From positions 124,001 through 188,000 of the forward strand of contig NZ_MTQO01000036.1 of NCBI RefSeq assembly GCF_001984155.1: DNA of 64,000 bases, read 5' to 3'. Positions 17,016 through 26,907 of this stretch are shown piece after piece. Made by a program: the position numbers and the translations under genes. Positions within the stretch are counted from its first letter, which is position 1. The number at the start of each line of letters is the position of its first letter. A model generated the notes under the pieces. The model was not told the DNA's origin. It searched no databases and saw only the letters and a list, made by a program, of their open reading frames with translations. Origin of the DNA: Actinosynnema sp. ALI-1.44 (GTDB taxonomy: Bacteria; Actinomycetota; Actinomycetes; Mycobacteriales; Pseudonocardiaceae).

Positions 17016-20000
17016 ATGGTGTTCGGTTCACGGATTAGATGGTTGCGGGGCGTGGCGCTGGCTGTGTTGCCTGCCTTGGTCGTGTCCGGGGTGTCGCCGC
17101 TTCCGCCGGAGGTCGCGGTCGCCGGGGAGTCCGCGGTGGCCCGGTTCGCGGCGCCGCCGTCACCGCGGTGTGTGACGACTCCGGGGTTGGCGGCTGTCCC
17201 GGCAGGCGGGTCACCGGCGCCGGAAGCACTGGCGGCAAAGGCATCGGGCGCCCGGGCCACCCAATCGCCGTCCTACTCGGCTCCGGACACCGCGCGCCGG
17301 ATGATTCCGAACAACGAGTACCACTCCGCCGTCACGGTGACCAACACGACGGCGTCGGCATTCCCCGCGGCGACGAAAGTCCTGTCCTACCACTGGACAC
17401 GGCCGAACGGCGATGACGCCACCACGACAGGCAACCGCAAGGAGACCCGCTTACCGGCAGACCTCGCACCGGGCGCTTCCGTCACCCTGGACGGGCTGAT
17501 CAAAGCGCCAACGTTGGCCGACACGGGCAACGAACGCGAGCAATTCGTGCTGCGGTGGGACATCTACGACACCGGTACGCGAACGTGGTTGTCCGACACG
17601 GCACAAGTCCCGACGCTGAACCAGGACGTGCGGGTGGAGAACCCGACGTCCGACCAGCTCGGCCTGGAGAGCTTCTCGTCGTACACGTCGGTGAAGACGG
17701 GCGCGGGCGGGACCGTCTCGGTGAACCAGTTCTCCGGCAACGCGGTATGGGGCTACAACGTCTTCTCCAACCCGAGCCGGGGCCCTTCGAGTTTCGTTCG
17801 GCTGAACTACAACAGCAAGGACACCGCGACCGCGTACGGCGGGCCGGGCTGGTCGATCGCCGCGTCGACGCTGAACCGGCTCGGCACACCGCTCGACTTC
17901 ACCGGTGTGCTGCCGGGCGTGCAGTGGTCCGAGGAGATCGTCCTCACCGACGGGGACGGCACCAGCCACCGCTGGAAGCTCAACCGGCACGGCAGCGCCA
18001 ACGCCGCCGACTGGACCTACGACTCCCCCGCCGGGGTGAACCTGTACCTGCAGCACCTGCCCGGCAACGGAAACGACCGCAAATGGGTGTTCACCGCCCC
18101 GGAACGCACGCGGTTCTTCTTCGACGCGGACGGGTACCACACCGCGACCGTCGACAAGAACGGCAACACCATGTCGTTCGCCTACGACCGCACGACCATC
18201 GGCAACCGCAACACCGGTCTGCTGCGGACGGTCACCGACGCCAGTGGGCGCCGCACCCTGACGTTCGACTACTACCAACCCGGTCAGGCGGCGAGTCTCG
18301 TCGTCGCCGACAAGCGGCGTCCCGTGGCGAAACTGGACACCGCGGCCGTCGTCAACCAGATCAAGTCCATCACCGACGTCTCCGGCCGTGTCCTGCACCT
18401 GGTCTACGGTGACAACGGCGCGTTGCGCGAGGTCGACGACGGGGCCGGAACCCCCGACAAGAAGACGTTCCAGTTCTTCTACGGCTCCAGCGGCCCCACG
18501 GCGGGCAAGCTGATCCGCACGGTCGATCCGCTCGGCCGCGCCACGAAGATCGACTACTTCACCGACTCGGGTGACGCTGTGCGCTACGGCGACGCTCGCG
18601 TGGTGACCGACCGCGACTCAGCAACGACCGGGTTCGACTACAGCGACCCGGACGGCAACACCGGACCGGACATCGCCGCCACCGTGACCGACGGCAACGG
18701 CCACGCCACCCGATACCGGCTCGACGGCTACGGCCGCATGACGTCGATGACCGACGCGCTCAACCGCACCACGAAACTCGTCTGGGACGCGGACAACAAC
18801 GTCGTCCGCATGACCGAGAACAACGGTGCCACCAAGACCTGGACCTACGACCTGAAAACCGGGTTCCCGCTGGAGATCCGGGACGCCGAGGCCGTGCGGC
18901 AGAACACCCCGCCGACCAAGCTGGACTACCGCTACGAACTCGACGGCCACATCGCGGACCTGACCGGGAAAACCACTCCCGAGGGCAGGAAGTGGCTCTT
19001 CGTCTACGACGCCCGCGGCAACCTCGTGGCGGTCACCGACCCGAAGGGCACCGCGACCCCTGCCCCCGACGACTACACCTCGCGCAACTCCTACGACGAG
19101 TTCGGTCACCTGGTCGAGCAGGAGGACGCGAACAAGCACAAGACCACGTATGGCGATTACGACGCTGTCGGCTACCCCAACTGGATCGTCGACGCGTTGG
19201 GGTGCACGACTCGTTACCGCTATGACTCCGTGGGCAATGCTGTGTCCACTATGGACGCACGCGGCAAGGTCGGCACGTCCACCTACGACATCTTCAAACG
19301 TCCCTTGGACAGCAAGCTGCCCAAGGATCAGGACGCGGGCGTCTACGTAGTCACGCCAGGAGCGCGCTATGACGCCAACGACAACGTGGTCACCGCCACC
19401 GACGCTCGTGGCTCGGTCACCCGCAACGTCTACGACGAGATGGACCGTACAGTCGCGGTCTACGCACCGAAAGACACGCCGAACGGCCCGGACAAGCTCA
19501 CCACGCTGAGATATGACGCTGTCGGCAACGTCATCGGGATGACCAAACCCAAGGGCAACCTCACCCCTGGCGATCCGAACGACTTCACCGAGTCGATCCG
19601 CTACGACGAGGCGAACCAGCGAATCGAGACCAAGGACGTCAACGGCGACCGCATCACCGTCGCCTTCGACGACGTGGGCAACATCGTCACCAAGTGGGAC
19701 GCGCGCGCCAACCGCAGCCCAGATCCGAACGACTACGCCACGAAGTGGACGTTCGACCAGAACCACCACGTCATCACGACCGTCGACCCGTTGGGCAACT
19801 CCACGAAGACCCGGTACGACCGGGACGGCAACGTCGTCGGCAACACCGACGAAGACGGCCAGGAAACGCTCATCACGCTCGACGAGCGCGCCAAACAGGT
19901 CGAGGTCCGGGCACCGTACGACGCGCCCGGCGGCAACATGCGCCACTTCACCACGCGCTACGAGTACGACCAGGTCGGCAACAAGACGCGCACGATCAAC

Positions 20001-23000
20001 CCGCGCGGTGTGGACACACCGAACGTCCCGAACGACTTCGTGACCGAGACCGTCTACGACGAACTGAACCGCAAACGGGAGGAAATCCTTCCCTACGACC
20101 CGTCCGACGCGGACGCGAAAACCGCGGTCGCCACCATCTACACCTATGACGAGCTTGGCCGCGTCATCGAGATCAGCGCGCCGCCGTCGCACGGATCCGA
20201 CACGCGCACCGTCACCCGGCAGGCCTACTACGACAACGGGTGGATTCGCAGCTCGACCGACCCGTTCGACATCCAGACCAGTTACGACTACAACGAAACC
20301 GGCCAGCAGACTGTACGCACTGTCCGCGGGTCGGGCGGTTCGTCCGCGCGGACCCAGACGTGGACCTACTACCCCAGCGGCAAACAGCGCAGCCGTTCGG
20401 ACAGCGGCGTCCCGGTCGGCGCGGCGTCCACACTGGTCGACAACGCCGATGAGCGGCGTACTTGGGCCGACGACGGCTGGCGCACAGCGGAGTCGCCACG
20501 GGGTTACCAGGGGCCGGAGTACTCCACCATCACCACCCGCACGGACACCGAGTACTTCACCTGGAAGGCGACGATCCCGCGCGACGGCCGATACGACATC
20601 CAGGTCTGGTACCCGGAAGGCACCGCCACCGACGCGCATTACTACATCACCCACAACGGTGGCAAAACCACGAAGGTCGTCGACCAGAGCAAGAACCACG
20701 GCACGTGGGTCAGCATCGGCTCGTACGACTTCAGCGAGGGCGACACCCGTGACATCGTGCTCGGCGGCGAGAGCAACGGCACCGTCACAGCGGACGCGGT
20801 GAAGCTGGTCCGTGACACGTCCAAGGACGCCGACACCGAGAACAAGACGTTCACGATGTCGTACGACCCGAACGACAACATGGTCAAGATGACCGACACG
20901 TCCCCCGGCAGCATCGCCGACGCCTGGGACATCGGCTACGACGAGGTCGACCTCGCCGACTCGATCAAGGAGTCGAAGGCCGGGAAGGTCCTGCACACCA
21001 CCAAGTACGGTTACGACGAGAACGACAACGTCGCCAGCGTCCGGATGGACGACCAGTCGTCGGTCTTCACCTACGACAGCCGTGACCTGGTCACCACCAT
21101 CCTCAACAAGCGCAACGACGGGGACTCGGGCAAGACGACCACGTTCGCCTACGACAAGCAGGCGCACGTGATCAAGCAGGTCAAGGGCAACGGGAACACA
21201 GTCGAGGCGAGTTACTACCTCAACGGTCTGCTCAAACGGCAGACCGAGAAAAAGAAGAACTCGTCCACCGTCGTCGCCGACCACCAGTTGACCTACGACT
21301 CGAACTCGAACAAGACCCGCGACGCGGGGACCATGCAGAGCGGTGACGGCGGCAACTCGACGTCGTTCACCAAGTCCTACACCTACGACCCCCGCGACCG
21401 GGTCCGCAAGGTGACCAAGTCGGGTTCGAGCAGCGGCACCGAAACTTACCGCAACGACGACAACGGCAACGTCTACGACCAGACCGTCGACGGTGTCCGC
21501 ACCAAGTTCGAGTACGACCGCAACCGGCTCGAGACCACCGAACGCGACGGCACGGAGTCAGACCACGACTACGACGCCTACGGCAGGCTCGACCGCGTCA
21601 CCGAGAGCGGCAAGGTCCGTGAGCGGTACACCTACGACGGTTTCGACCGGAAGGTCAAACTGGTCAGGGACATCGCGGGCGACGGCGAGGACGAGAAGAC
21701 GACCCTCTACGCCTACGACCCCCTCGACCGCGAGGTCCGCAAGACCGAGGACGCGACCGGGGACAAGCGTGTCACCAACCTGAACTACCTGGGTCTGACC
21801 CAGCAGGTGATGACCGAACACGTGGACAACAAGCTCGCCAAGATCTACCAGTACTCCCCCGACGGGGAGATGCTCGGCCAGATCCGCTTCGGCGACAACG
21901 GCGGCGGCGCGGCCGAGGACGTCTACCTGGGTTTCAACACCCGCTCGGACGTCGAACAGGTCACCGACAAGAACGGCAACACCAAGGCCACGTACGGATA
22001 CACGGCCTACGGTGAGCAGGATCTCAAGCAGACGACGGGCGATGACAAACCCGACCCCGCGAACCCGGACAAACCCGAGAAGAACTCCTACCGGTTCAAC
22101 ACCGCCCGGCACGACAAGTCGTCCAACTCCTACGACATGGGATTCCGGGACTACTCCCCCGGCACCAACCGGTTCCTGACGCTTGATCTCTACGGCGGGG
22201 CCGTGTCCGACCTCGGCATGAGCGCCGACCCGTGGACCAGCAACCGCTACACCTTCGGCGCGGGCAACCCGCTGTCCCAGGTGGAGCTCGACGGCCACGG
22301 CTGGTTCGACGACGCCGTCAGCTTCGTCAAGGAACACGCCGAAGTCGGCCACCTGATCCTCGATGTCGCCAGCAACATCCCGGTCGTGGGTTCGGCGGCT
22401 GCCGTGATCAACGGCGCGTGGTACGCCGCCGAGGGCGATGTCGCGAACTCCGTGATGTCGTTCGCCTCGGCTGTGCCCGGGGCCGCGGCGGTGGCGACCG
22501 CGGTGAAGCTCGGCAAGGCAGCCGTCAAGGGCGCCGAGGCAGTGCAGACCATCAACGGCGCGAGCAAGGCCGCGACCGCCGCGATCCGCCAGGAGAAGAT
22601 CGCGAGCAAGGCAGCGGAAACCGGGCTGAACAACGCCAAAACCGCCCCGACACCGCTGCCCGACCCCAAAGGACTGGGTCAGCGCGCCCCCGATTCACCG
22701 TCCGGAGCAGGAGCGGGCGGCGGTCCGGCGGCCAACGGTGGCGGCACAAGCGCGACCAGTTGTCTCACACCGAACAGCTTCACGCCGGGCACTCCTGTCC
22801 TGATGGCCGACGGCACAACGAAGCCCATCGAGGATGTCCGGGTAGGCGATCTCGTCGCCGCCACTGATCCCGGTGCAGGCAACGGCACACTGGAAGCCCA
22901 ACCTGTCACGGACCTGATCACCGGTGAGGGCACGAAGAACCTCGTCGAGATCACCGTGGACACGGATGGTGAAGCAGGAAGCGCCACGGGGAAGGTCGTC

Positions 23001-23558
23001 GCCACCGACAACCACCCGTTCTGGGTGGACGACCGGGGCCGGTGGCTCGACGCCGGGGAACTGAAGGCGGGCGACTGGGTCCGCGACCAGATCGGCCAAC
23101 GGCTGCTCGTGGTCTCGATCCGAGGCTGGACACAGCAACAACGAGTTCACAACCTCACTGTCAACGGCGTCCACACCTTCTACGCGCTGGCGGGCACCAC
23201 TCCGCTGCTGGTCCACAACTGCGGCGGAGCGAATCCCAGCCATCCCGCCTCCTGCAAATGCGGACTGACCCCCGGAAACAAGATCGACCCCGCCAAGATC
23301 ACCGGTCCGCCCAAGGAACGCGGGCAAGCACCTATCGGCATCGACGGCAAATCCGTCGAACTCCACCACCGCGGCCAGACGATGGACAGCCCGATCGACG
23401 AGCTGACCATGACGGAACACCGCGGCAAAGGGAACTTCCGCAGGAACCACCCCAACACGGGGCAAACACCATCGAAGATCGACAGGAAGCTGTTCGAGGT
23501 ACAGAAGCGGAGGTACTGGGAGGCCGAGTGGGATTCGGGACGGTTCCACAAGAAATGA
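17016..23558 (+). CDS. Secreted RHS-repeat polymorphic toxin with Hint and LHH-type nuclease C-terminus
   Basis: A 2180-residue protein. After a signal peptide (WLRGVALAVLPALVVSGVS) and a beta-rich N-domain it carries dozens of RHS/YD repeats (pattern YDxxGNxxxxTDxxG), with a golvesin-C-like beta domain inserted at about 1143-1266 (ESPRGYQGPEYSTITTRT, AVKLVRD). The RHS shell closes at RYTFGAGNPLSQVELDGHGW. A Hint (intein-like) autoprocessing domain follows, Cys1916 to His-Asn 2067-2068, with HN followed by Cys2069, the canonical cleavage junction. The released tail (about 2069-2180) contains VELHHRGQTMDSPIDELTM and RGKGNFRRNHPN, matching LHH-type HNH/Endo VII toxin nucleases. The ATG at 17016 is preferred. 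No immunity gene follows. Confidence 0.9.
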   Translation: MVFGSRIRWLRGVALAVLPALVVSGVSPLPPEVAVAGESAVARFAAPPSPRCVTTPGLAAVPAGGSPAPEALAAKASGARATQSPSYSAPDTARRMIPNNEYHSAVTVTNTTASAFPAATKVLSYHWTRPNGDDATTTGNRKETRLPADLAPGASVTLDGLIKAPTLADTGNEREQFVLRWDIYDTGTRTWLSDTAQVPTLNQDVRVENPTSDQLGLESFSSYTSVKTGAGGTVSVNQFSGNAVWGYNVFSNPSRGPSSFVRLNYNSKDTATAYGGPGWSIAASTLNRLGTPLDFTGVLPGVQWSEEIVLTDGDGTSHRWKLNRHGSANAADWTYDSPAGVNLYLQHLPGNGNDRKWVFTAPERTRFFFDADGYHTATVDKNGNTMSFAYDRTTIGNRNTGLLRTVTDASGRRTLTFDYYQPGQAASLVVADKRRPVAKLDTAAVVNQIKSITDVSGRVLHLVYGDNGALREVDDGAGTPDKKTFQFFYGSSGPTAGKLIRTVDPLGRATKIDYFTDSGDAVRYGDARVVTDRDSATTGFDYSDPDGNTGPDIAATVTDGNGHATRYRLDGYGRMTSMTDALNRTTKLVWDADNNVVRMTENNGATKTWTYDLKTGFPLEIRDAEAVRQNTPPTKLDYRYELDGHIADLTGKTTPEGRKWLFVYDARGNLVAVTDPKGTATPAPDDYTSRNSYDEFGHLVEQEDANKHKTTYGDYDAVGYPNWIVDALGCTTRYRYDSVGNAVSTMDARGKVGTSTYDIFKRPLDSKLPKDQDAGVYVVTPGARYDANDNVVTATDARGSVTRNVYDEMDRTVAVYAPKDTPNGPDKLTTLRYDAVGNVIGMTKPKGNLTPGDPNDFTESIRYDEANQRIETKDVNGDRITVAFDDVGNIVTKWDARANRSPDPNDYATKWTFDQNHHVITTVDPLGNSTKTRYDRDGNVVGNTDEDGQETLITLDERAKQVEVRAPYDAPGGNMRHFTTRYEYDQVGNKTRTINPRGVDTPNVPNDFVTETVYDELNRKREEILPYDPSDADAKTAVATIYTYDELGRVIEISAPPSHGSDTRTVTRQAYYDNGWIRSSTDPFDIQTSYDYNETGQQTVRTVRGSGGSSARTQTWTYYPSGKQRSRSDSGVPVGAASTLVDNADERRTWADDGWRTAESPRGYQGPEYSTITTRTDTEYFTWKATIPRDGRYDIQVWYPEGTATDAHYYITHNGGKTTKVVDQSKNHGTWVSIGSYDFSEGDTRDIVLGGESNGTVTADAVKLVRDTSKDADTENKTFTMSYDPNDNMVKMTDTSPGSIADAWDIGYDEVDLADSIKESKAGKVLHTTKYGYDENDNVASVRMDDQSSVFTYDSRDLVTTILNKRNDGDSGKTTTFAYDKQAHVIKQVKGNGNTVEASYYLNGLLKRQTEKKKNSSTVVADHQLTYDSNSNKTRDAGTMQSGDGGNSTSFTKSYTYDPRDRVRKVTKSGSSSGTETYRNDDNGNVYDQTVDGVRTKFEYDRNRLETTERDGTESDHDYDAYGRLDRVTESGKVRERYTYDGFDRKVKLVRDIAGDGEDEKTTLYAYDPLDREVRKTEDATGDKRVTNLNYLGLTQQVMTEHVDNKLAKIYQYSPDGEMLGQIRFGDNGGGAAEDVYLGFNTRSDVEQVTDKNGNTKATYGYTAYGEQDLKQTTGDDKPDPANPDKPEKNSYRFNTARHDKSSNSYDMGFRDYSPGTNRFLTLDLYGGAVSDLGMSADPWTSNRYTFGAGNPLSQVELDGHGWFDDAVSFVKEHAEVGHLILDVASNIPVVGSAAAVINGAWYAAEGDVANSVMSFASAVPGAAAVATAVKLGKAAVKGAEAVQTINGASKAATAAIRQEKIASKAAETGLNNAKTAPTPLPDPKGLGQRAPDSPSGAGAGGGPAANGGGTSATSCLTPNSFTPGTPVLMADGTTKPIEDVRVGDLVAATDPGAGNGTLEAQPVTDLITGEGTKNLVEITVDTDGEAGSATGKVVATDNHPFWVDDRGRWLDAGELKAGDWVRDQIGQRLLVVSIRGWTQQQRVHNLTVNGVHTFYALAGTTPLLVHNCGGANPSHPASCKCGLTPGNKIDPAKITGPPKERGQAPIGIDGKSVELHHRGQTMDSPIDELTMTEHRGKGNFRRNHPNTGQTPSKIDRKLFEVQKRRYWEAEWDSGRFHKK

Positions 23559-23606
23559 ATGTGAAGCTCTCAGACTTGAACGTCTAGCGGATGACGGTGA
23601 TGACAA

Positions 23607-24659
23607 ATGTCGATCAGACCAAGACAACTCACGAAATCGGCAACGGCTCTCCTGGGGATCGTGGCCGCGTCGGCGATAAGTCTTACCGCGGTGACTCCGG
23701 CATCAGCCGCAGTGGCTGCGTTACCTCTGGCTGGCTACGGGGACATAGCCGTGGACGATGTGCACAAGCAGGTGTTCATCACGGGAGGACCGTCCTCCAA
23801 CAGCATCCTCGTCACCAATTTCTCCGGGCAGGTCACCAAGACCATCGACAACCAGCTCGGAGCGACAGGCCTGGAACTGTCGGCGGACAGCACCCAGCTC
23901 TACGTGGCACTGGCCAGTGGTGACGCCATCGCGGTGATCGACACGACCACTCTCGCCGAGACCGCCAGGCACGCGACGGGCGCACGGACCTGCCCGACAC
24001 ACCTCGCCCGAGCCGGCGCCTACGTCTGGTTCGGGTACGGCTGTGAAGGGACGTTCACCGGCAAGATCGGCCGGTACGACCCTGCCACCGGCCAACCGGT
24101 CGGCAATCTCCAGGGAAACGCGAGGTTCCAGCGCGCCCCGCTGCTGACGGCGGCCACGACCGCGACCGGGCCACTGGTCGCGGGCCAGCTGGGTCTCAGT
24201 TCCTCCACCGTGCAGGTCTACTCGCTGGCCGGGGAGTCCCTGACGGCAGGGGCCACCGGTGACGTGGTCGGTGCCAGTCTGACCGACCTCGACATCACGC
24301 CCGACGGCACGACGCTGTTGAGCGCGGCCGGATCACGCGACCGGGTCGACGCGTTCGCTCCGGCCGATCTGGCCGGTCGCGGCGCGTACAGCGTCCGACC
24401 CAGGCCCAACTCGGTCGCGCTCAACGCTGGCAACACCCACATCGCGGCCGGGGCCATCACCGGTGACAGCAAGGACGTCCTCGTCTACAAGCTCGGGGCG
24501 AGCGTTCCCGTGAGAACCATCGCGCTCGGCACGGGCGACGTTGTCGCACCACGTGGTCTGGCGTGGTCGGCGGAGGGCAATCGCCTGTTCGTCGTCAGCC
24601 ATCACGACAATGACCCCGAACCCGAGTTGTCCGTCTTCACCAACGCCACCGGTACCTGA
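23607..24659 (+). CDS. Secreted beta-propeller (YncE/YVTN-like) protein
   Basis: A 350-residue exported protein with a clear signal peptide (SATALLGIVAASAISLTAVTP, cleavage near ASA|AV). The mature part repeats short blades such as LELSADSTQLYVALASGDAI, DLDITPDGTTLLSAAGSRD and GLAWSAEGNRLFVVSHHDND, the pattern of seven-bladed YVTN/WD-like propellers. It has no catalytic motif and is probably a binding or structural protein on the cell surface or outside. It lies 48 bases after the RHS toxin gene, where an immunity gene would be expected; its signal peptide makes a classical cytoplasmic immunity role unlikely but not impossible. A terminator follows. Confidence 0.8.
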   Translation: MSIRPRQLTKSATALLGIVAASAISLTAVTPASAAVAALPLAGYGDIAVDDVHKQVFITGGPSSNSILVTNFSGQVTKTIDNQLGATGLELSADSTQLYVALASGDAIAVIDTTTLAETARHATGARTCPTHLARAGAYVWFGYGCEGTFTGKIGRYDPATGQPVGNLQGNARFQRAPLLTAATTATGPLVAGQLGLSSSTVQVYSLAGESLTAGATGDVVGASLTDLDITPDGTTLLSAAGSRDRVDAFAPADLAGRGAYSVRPRPNSVALNAGNTHIAAGAITGDSKDVLVYKLGASVPVRTIALGTGDVVAPRGLAWSAEGNRLFVVSHHDNDPEPELSVFTNATGT

Positions 24660-24669
24660 CACAACCCAA

Positions 24670-24700
24670 GGGGAAGGCCCGCCCACAGCGGGCTTTCCCC
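24670..24700. terminator. Bidirectional terminator hairpin
   Basis: Inverted repeat with 13-base arms (24670-24682 and 24688-24700, one G-T pair) and a 5-base loop, placed between the convergent propeller and alpha/beta hydrolase genes. Confidence 0.75.
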
Positions 24701-24702
24701 CG

Positions 24703-25419
24703 TCAGACGTCGAGAAATTCGAACACGGCCGCGTGGAACTCGTCGCTCGCGAGTGCGCCCCGGTGATCGCCGGGGACACGTCGCAGCCGGGCGTCCGGCA
24801 GGACCGCCGTCACCTCGTCGATGCCGTGGGACATCGGGTCGTCCGCACCGGCCAGCACCAACGTGGGCACCTTCGGGACGTTCGCGGCCGGGTCGAACGG
24901 TTGCTGGGCAAGGCCTTCGACGAGGCGGAGCAGGGAGTCCGCGTCCTGGCCCCCGACCATCCCGGCGATCGCGGCGGTGAGCGGGTCCGACGGGGACGGT
25001 CCGCCGTGGACGAACGACCGGGCCGCCGCCAGGTCCACCATCGCGAACGGCTCCATCGGGCTCAGTCCGCCGAGCACGAGCTTGCGCACCTCGACCACCT
25101 TCGTGGCGGCGAGATCCCAGGCCAGGCGTGCGCCGAGCGAGTAGCCGACCAGGTCGAGCTGCTCGGCGGGCAGGCTCGCGGCCAGTCGCCGCAGCACGTT
25201 CCCGGTCGTGACGTCCTCGACGTCGTCGACCGCCGGACCGCCCTGATGCCCTGGCAGGTGTACCACGAACGTCTCCCGGCCCGCCGCGGCGAGCGGTTCG
25301 GCCCAGCGGGCGGCGGGCCAGTCCCCGGCGCCGCTCGCGGCGAAGCCGTGCACGAGGACGACGGGCGGTCCGGCGATGGGGCCGGTTGGTCTGGTGTGCG
25401 TCACGGGAAGAGCAGACAT
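24703..25419 (-). CDS. Alpha/beta hydrolase
   Basis: A 238-residue alpha/beta-hydrolase-fold enzyme. It shows the oxyanion strand VVLVHGFAASG, the nucleophile elbow LVGYSLGAR (Ser), an acid in VLAGADDPMSH and the catalytic His in VPGDHRGALASDEF. It belongs to the generic esterase/thioesterase/C-C hydrolase group and the substrate is not predictable. The ATG at 25419 abuts a perfect copy of the TGTCTACG-NN-CGTAGACA operator, so the transcript is probably leaderless or nearly so. An in-frame GTG at 25437 would place the operator inside the coding region and is less likely. It is transcribed separately from the TetR gene 60 bases upstream. Confidence 0.85.
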   Translation of the reverse strand: MSALPVTHTRPTGPIAGPPVVLVHGFAASGAGDWPAARWAEPLAAAGRETFVVHLPGHQGGPAVDDVEDVTTGNVLRRLAASLPAEQLDLVGYSLGARLAWDLAATKVVEVRKLVLGGLSPMEPFAMVDLAAARSFVHGGPSPSDPLTAAIAGMVGGQDADSLLRLVEGLAQQPFDPAANVPKVPTLVLAGADDPMSHGIDEVTAVLPDARLRRVPGDHRGALASDEFHAAVFEFLDV

Positions 25420-25436
25420 GTCTACGAGCGTAGACA
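25419..25436. promoter_or_regulatory. TetR-type operator copy A (perfect palindrome)
   Basis: TGTCTACGAGCGTAGACA: perfect 8-2-8 palindrome touching the start codon of the alpha/beta hydrolase. It is the best copy of a motif found at five promoters of this cluster. Binding by the neighbouring TetR protein is inference. Confidence 0.7.
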
Positions 25437-25479
25437 AACGGGTCCGTGTGGTCCAGGTCCCGTTACCCCACTGGGACTG

Positions 25480-26070
25480 TCAGCCGACGATTCGCTCCAT
25501 CAACGCGTCGACGTACGCGCCGTGGCGGTCGATCAGGTCGCCGACCGGGTGCATCAGGCTGGCCACGTTGGCCCCGATCGCGACCGAGACGATCTCGTCC
25601 GCGATGACGCCGACGGCGGGCGCGTCCGGTGACTCGTCCTTGCCCCGCGCCTCCGCGATCCGGCGGCACAACTCCACCCGCCAGGTCGTGAGCAGATCCC
25701 GGTACTGGCGCGCGAGGTCCGGATTGGACACCGAGTGCTCCCACAGCACGAGCAGCACGCGGCCGGACCTGATCCGGTGCGGATCCAGCGGCATGGCCGC
25801 CTCGACGAACCCGCGCAGCGAGTCCGCCGGGCTCAGGTCCGGATCCAGTGCGGACATGTGCTGCTCGGTCTCGTGCAGGACGCTCTCGAACGTCGCCGCG
25901 ATGATGGCGTCCTTGCTGTCGAAGTAGTGCTTCAACGCGCCGTTGGCGTACCCGGCGGCCGTCACGATGCTGCGCATCGTCGCCGCCTCGAAACCACCTT
26001 CGATGATCAGCTTCTTGGCGGCTTCGACGATCTCTCGACGTCGCTGATCGTGGTCGATGACCCTCGGCAT
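25480..26070 (-). CDS. TetR-family transcriptional regulator (probable cluster repressor)
   Basis: A 196-residue TetR protein. The N-terminal helix-turn-helix is clear (about 10-56: RRREIVEAAKKLIIEGGFEA, then AAGYANGALKHYFDSKDAII), followed by a helical ligand-binding domain (about 80-196). The ATG at 26070 lies 15 bases after the stop of the last ABC transporter gene, so the regulator is the promoter-distal gene of the transporter operon and is autoregulated through the operator at 31380. It is the only DNA-binding protein within the 24.7-41 kb cluster and is therefore the best candidate to bind the five TGTCTACG-NN-CGTAGACA sites. The inducer is unknown. Confidence 0.9.
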   Translation of the reverse strand: MPRVIDHDQRRREIVEAAKKLIIEGGFEAATMRSIVTAAGYANGALKHYFDSKDAIIAATFESVLHETEQHMSALDPDLSPADSLRGFVEAAMPLDPHRIRSGRVLLVLWEHSVSNPDLARQYRDLLTTWRVELCRRIAEARGKDESPDAPAVGVIADEIVSVAIGANVASLMHPVGDLIDRHGAYVDALMERIVG

Positions 26071-26085
26071 GACTGTTTATTCTAG

Positions 26086-26907
26086 TCAGGCCGGGTCGCG
26101 CAGACCGAGCCACGTTGAGCGGCGTTCGGCCTGGCGAGCCGGGTCGGCGACGGGTGAGGCGAGCCGGAGCCGTTGCGTGTACGGGTGCTCGGGCTCCTGC
26201 GTGACCTGACGGGCCGAGCCCGTCTCGACGATCTCCCCCTGGTACATGACGGCCACGCGGTGGCAGAGGCGGCGCACCACACCGAGGTCGTGCGAAACGA
26301 ACAGATACGACACACCGGTCTCCCGTTGCAGGTCGAGGAACAGGTCCAGGATCGTGGCCTGGGTGGTCAGGTCGAGCGCGCTGACCGGCTCGTCGCACAC
26401 GATCAACCGCGGACGGCGGACCAGCGCCCGCGCGATCGCGATCCGTTGGCGCTGCCCGCCGGAGAACTCGCTCGGATACCGGTGCACGGCATCCGCGGGC
26501 AACCGCACGCGGTCGAGCATCTCCGCGACAACCGCGCGCGCGTCGGTACGAGTCGTCCCAGCGACCACCAGCGGCTCGGCGAGCACCTCGCCGACGGTCA
26601 TCGTGGGATCGAGCGAACCGTACGGATCCTGGAACACCACCTGGATGTCGCTGGCCAGCCGTCGCCGCGCGGCGCCGCGGGCGTGCGTGATGTCCGTGCC
26701 GTCGAACGTGATCCGGCCGGATGCCACGGCGGCCAGCCCCAGCACGGCTTTGCCCAGTGTGGACTTGCCGGAGCCGCTCTCGCCGACCAGGCCGACGCAC
26801 TCCCCCGGCCCGACCGTGACCGACACGCCCTTCAGTGCGCGGAACTTGGTCCGGCCGCGCAGCCGGTAGTCGACCACGACGTCGTCGATCTCCAGCAGCG
26901 GGCTCAT
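26086..26907 (-). CDS. ABC transporter ATP-binding protein (DppF/OppF-like)
   Basis: A 273-residue ATPase of the peptide/nickel importer family. Walker A GLVGESGSGKST, Q-loop VVFQDPYGSLDP, signature YPSEFSGGQRQRIAIARALV, Walker B RLIVCDEP and the switch His in LFVSHDLG are all intact. The C-terminal EHPYTQRLRLASPV is typical of oligopeptide-transporter ATPases. The ATG at 26907 overlaps the stop of the permease-ATPase fusion gene by four bases (ATGA); an upstream in-frame start at 26943 lies inside that gene. It pairs with the ATPase half of the fusion to energise the importer. Confidence 0.93.
   Translation of the reverse strand: MSPLLEIDDVVVDYRLRGRTKFRALKGVSVTVGPGECVGLVGESGSGKSTLGKAVLGLAAVASGRITFDGTDITHARGAARRRLASDIQVVFQDPYGSLDPTMTVGEVLAEPLVVAGTTRTDARAVVAEMLDRVRLPADAVHRYPSEFSGGQRQRIAIARALVRRPRLIVCDEPVSALDLTTQATILDLFLDLQRETGVSYLFVSHDLGVVRRLCHRVAVMYQGEIVETGSARQVTQEPEHPYTQRLRLASPVADPARQAERRSTWLGLRDPA

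Noticed and set aside
18618-21284. Long open frame (888 codons) antisense to the RHS toxin
   Set aside because: It mirrors the YD repeats of the sense gene, has no domain signature and arises from GC-rich third positions.
23591-23923. Possible small immunity gene after the RHS toxin
   Set aside because: It lies out of frame inside the signal-peptide region of the propeller gene, lacks motifs and has poor codon structure.
26070-26090. Imperfect palindrome upstream of the TetR gene resembling a sixth operator
   Set aside because: Only five bases per arm match (TGACT...AGTCA) and the half-sites differ from TGTCTACG; the TetR gene is probably read from the importer promoter.
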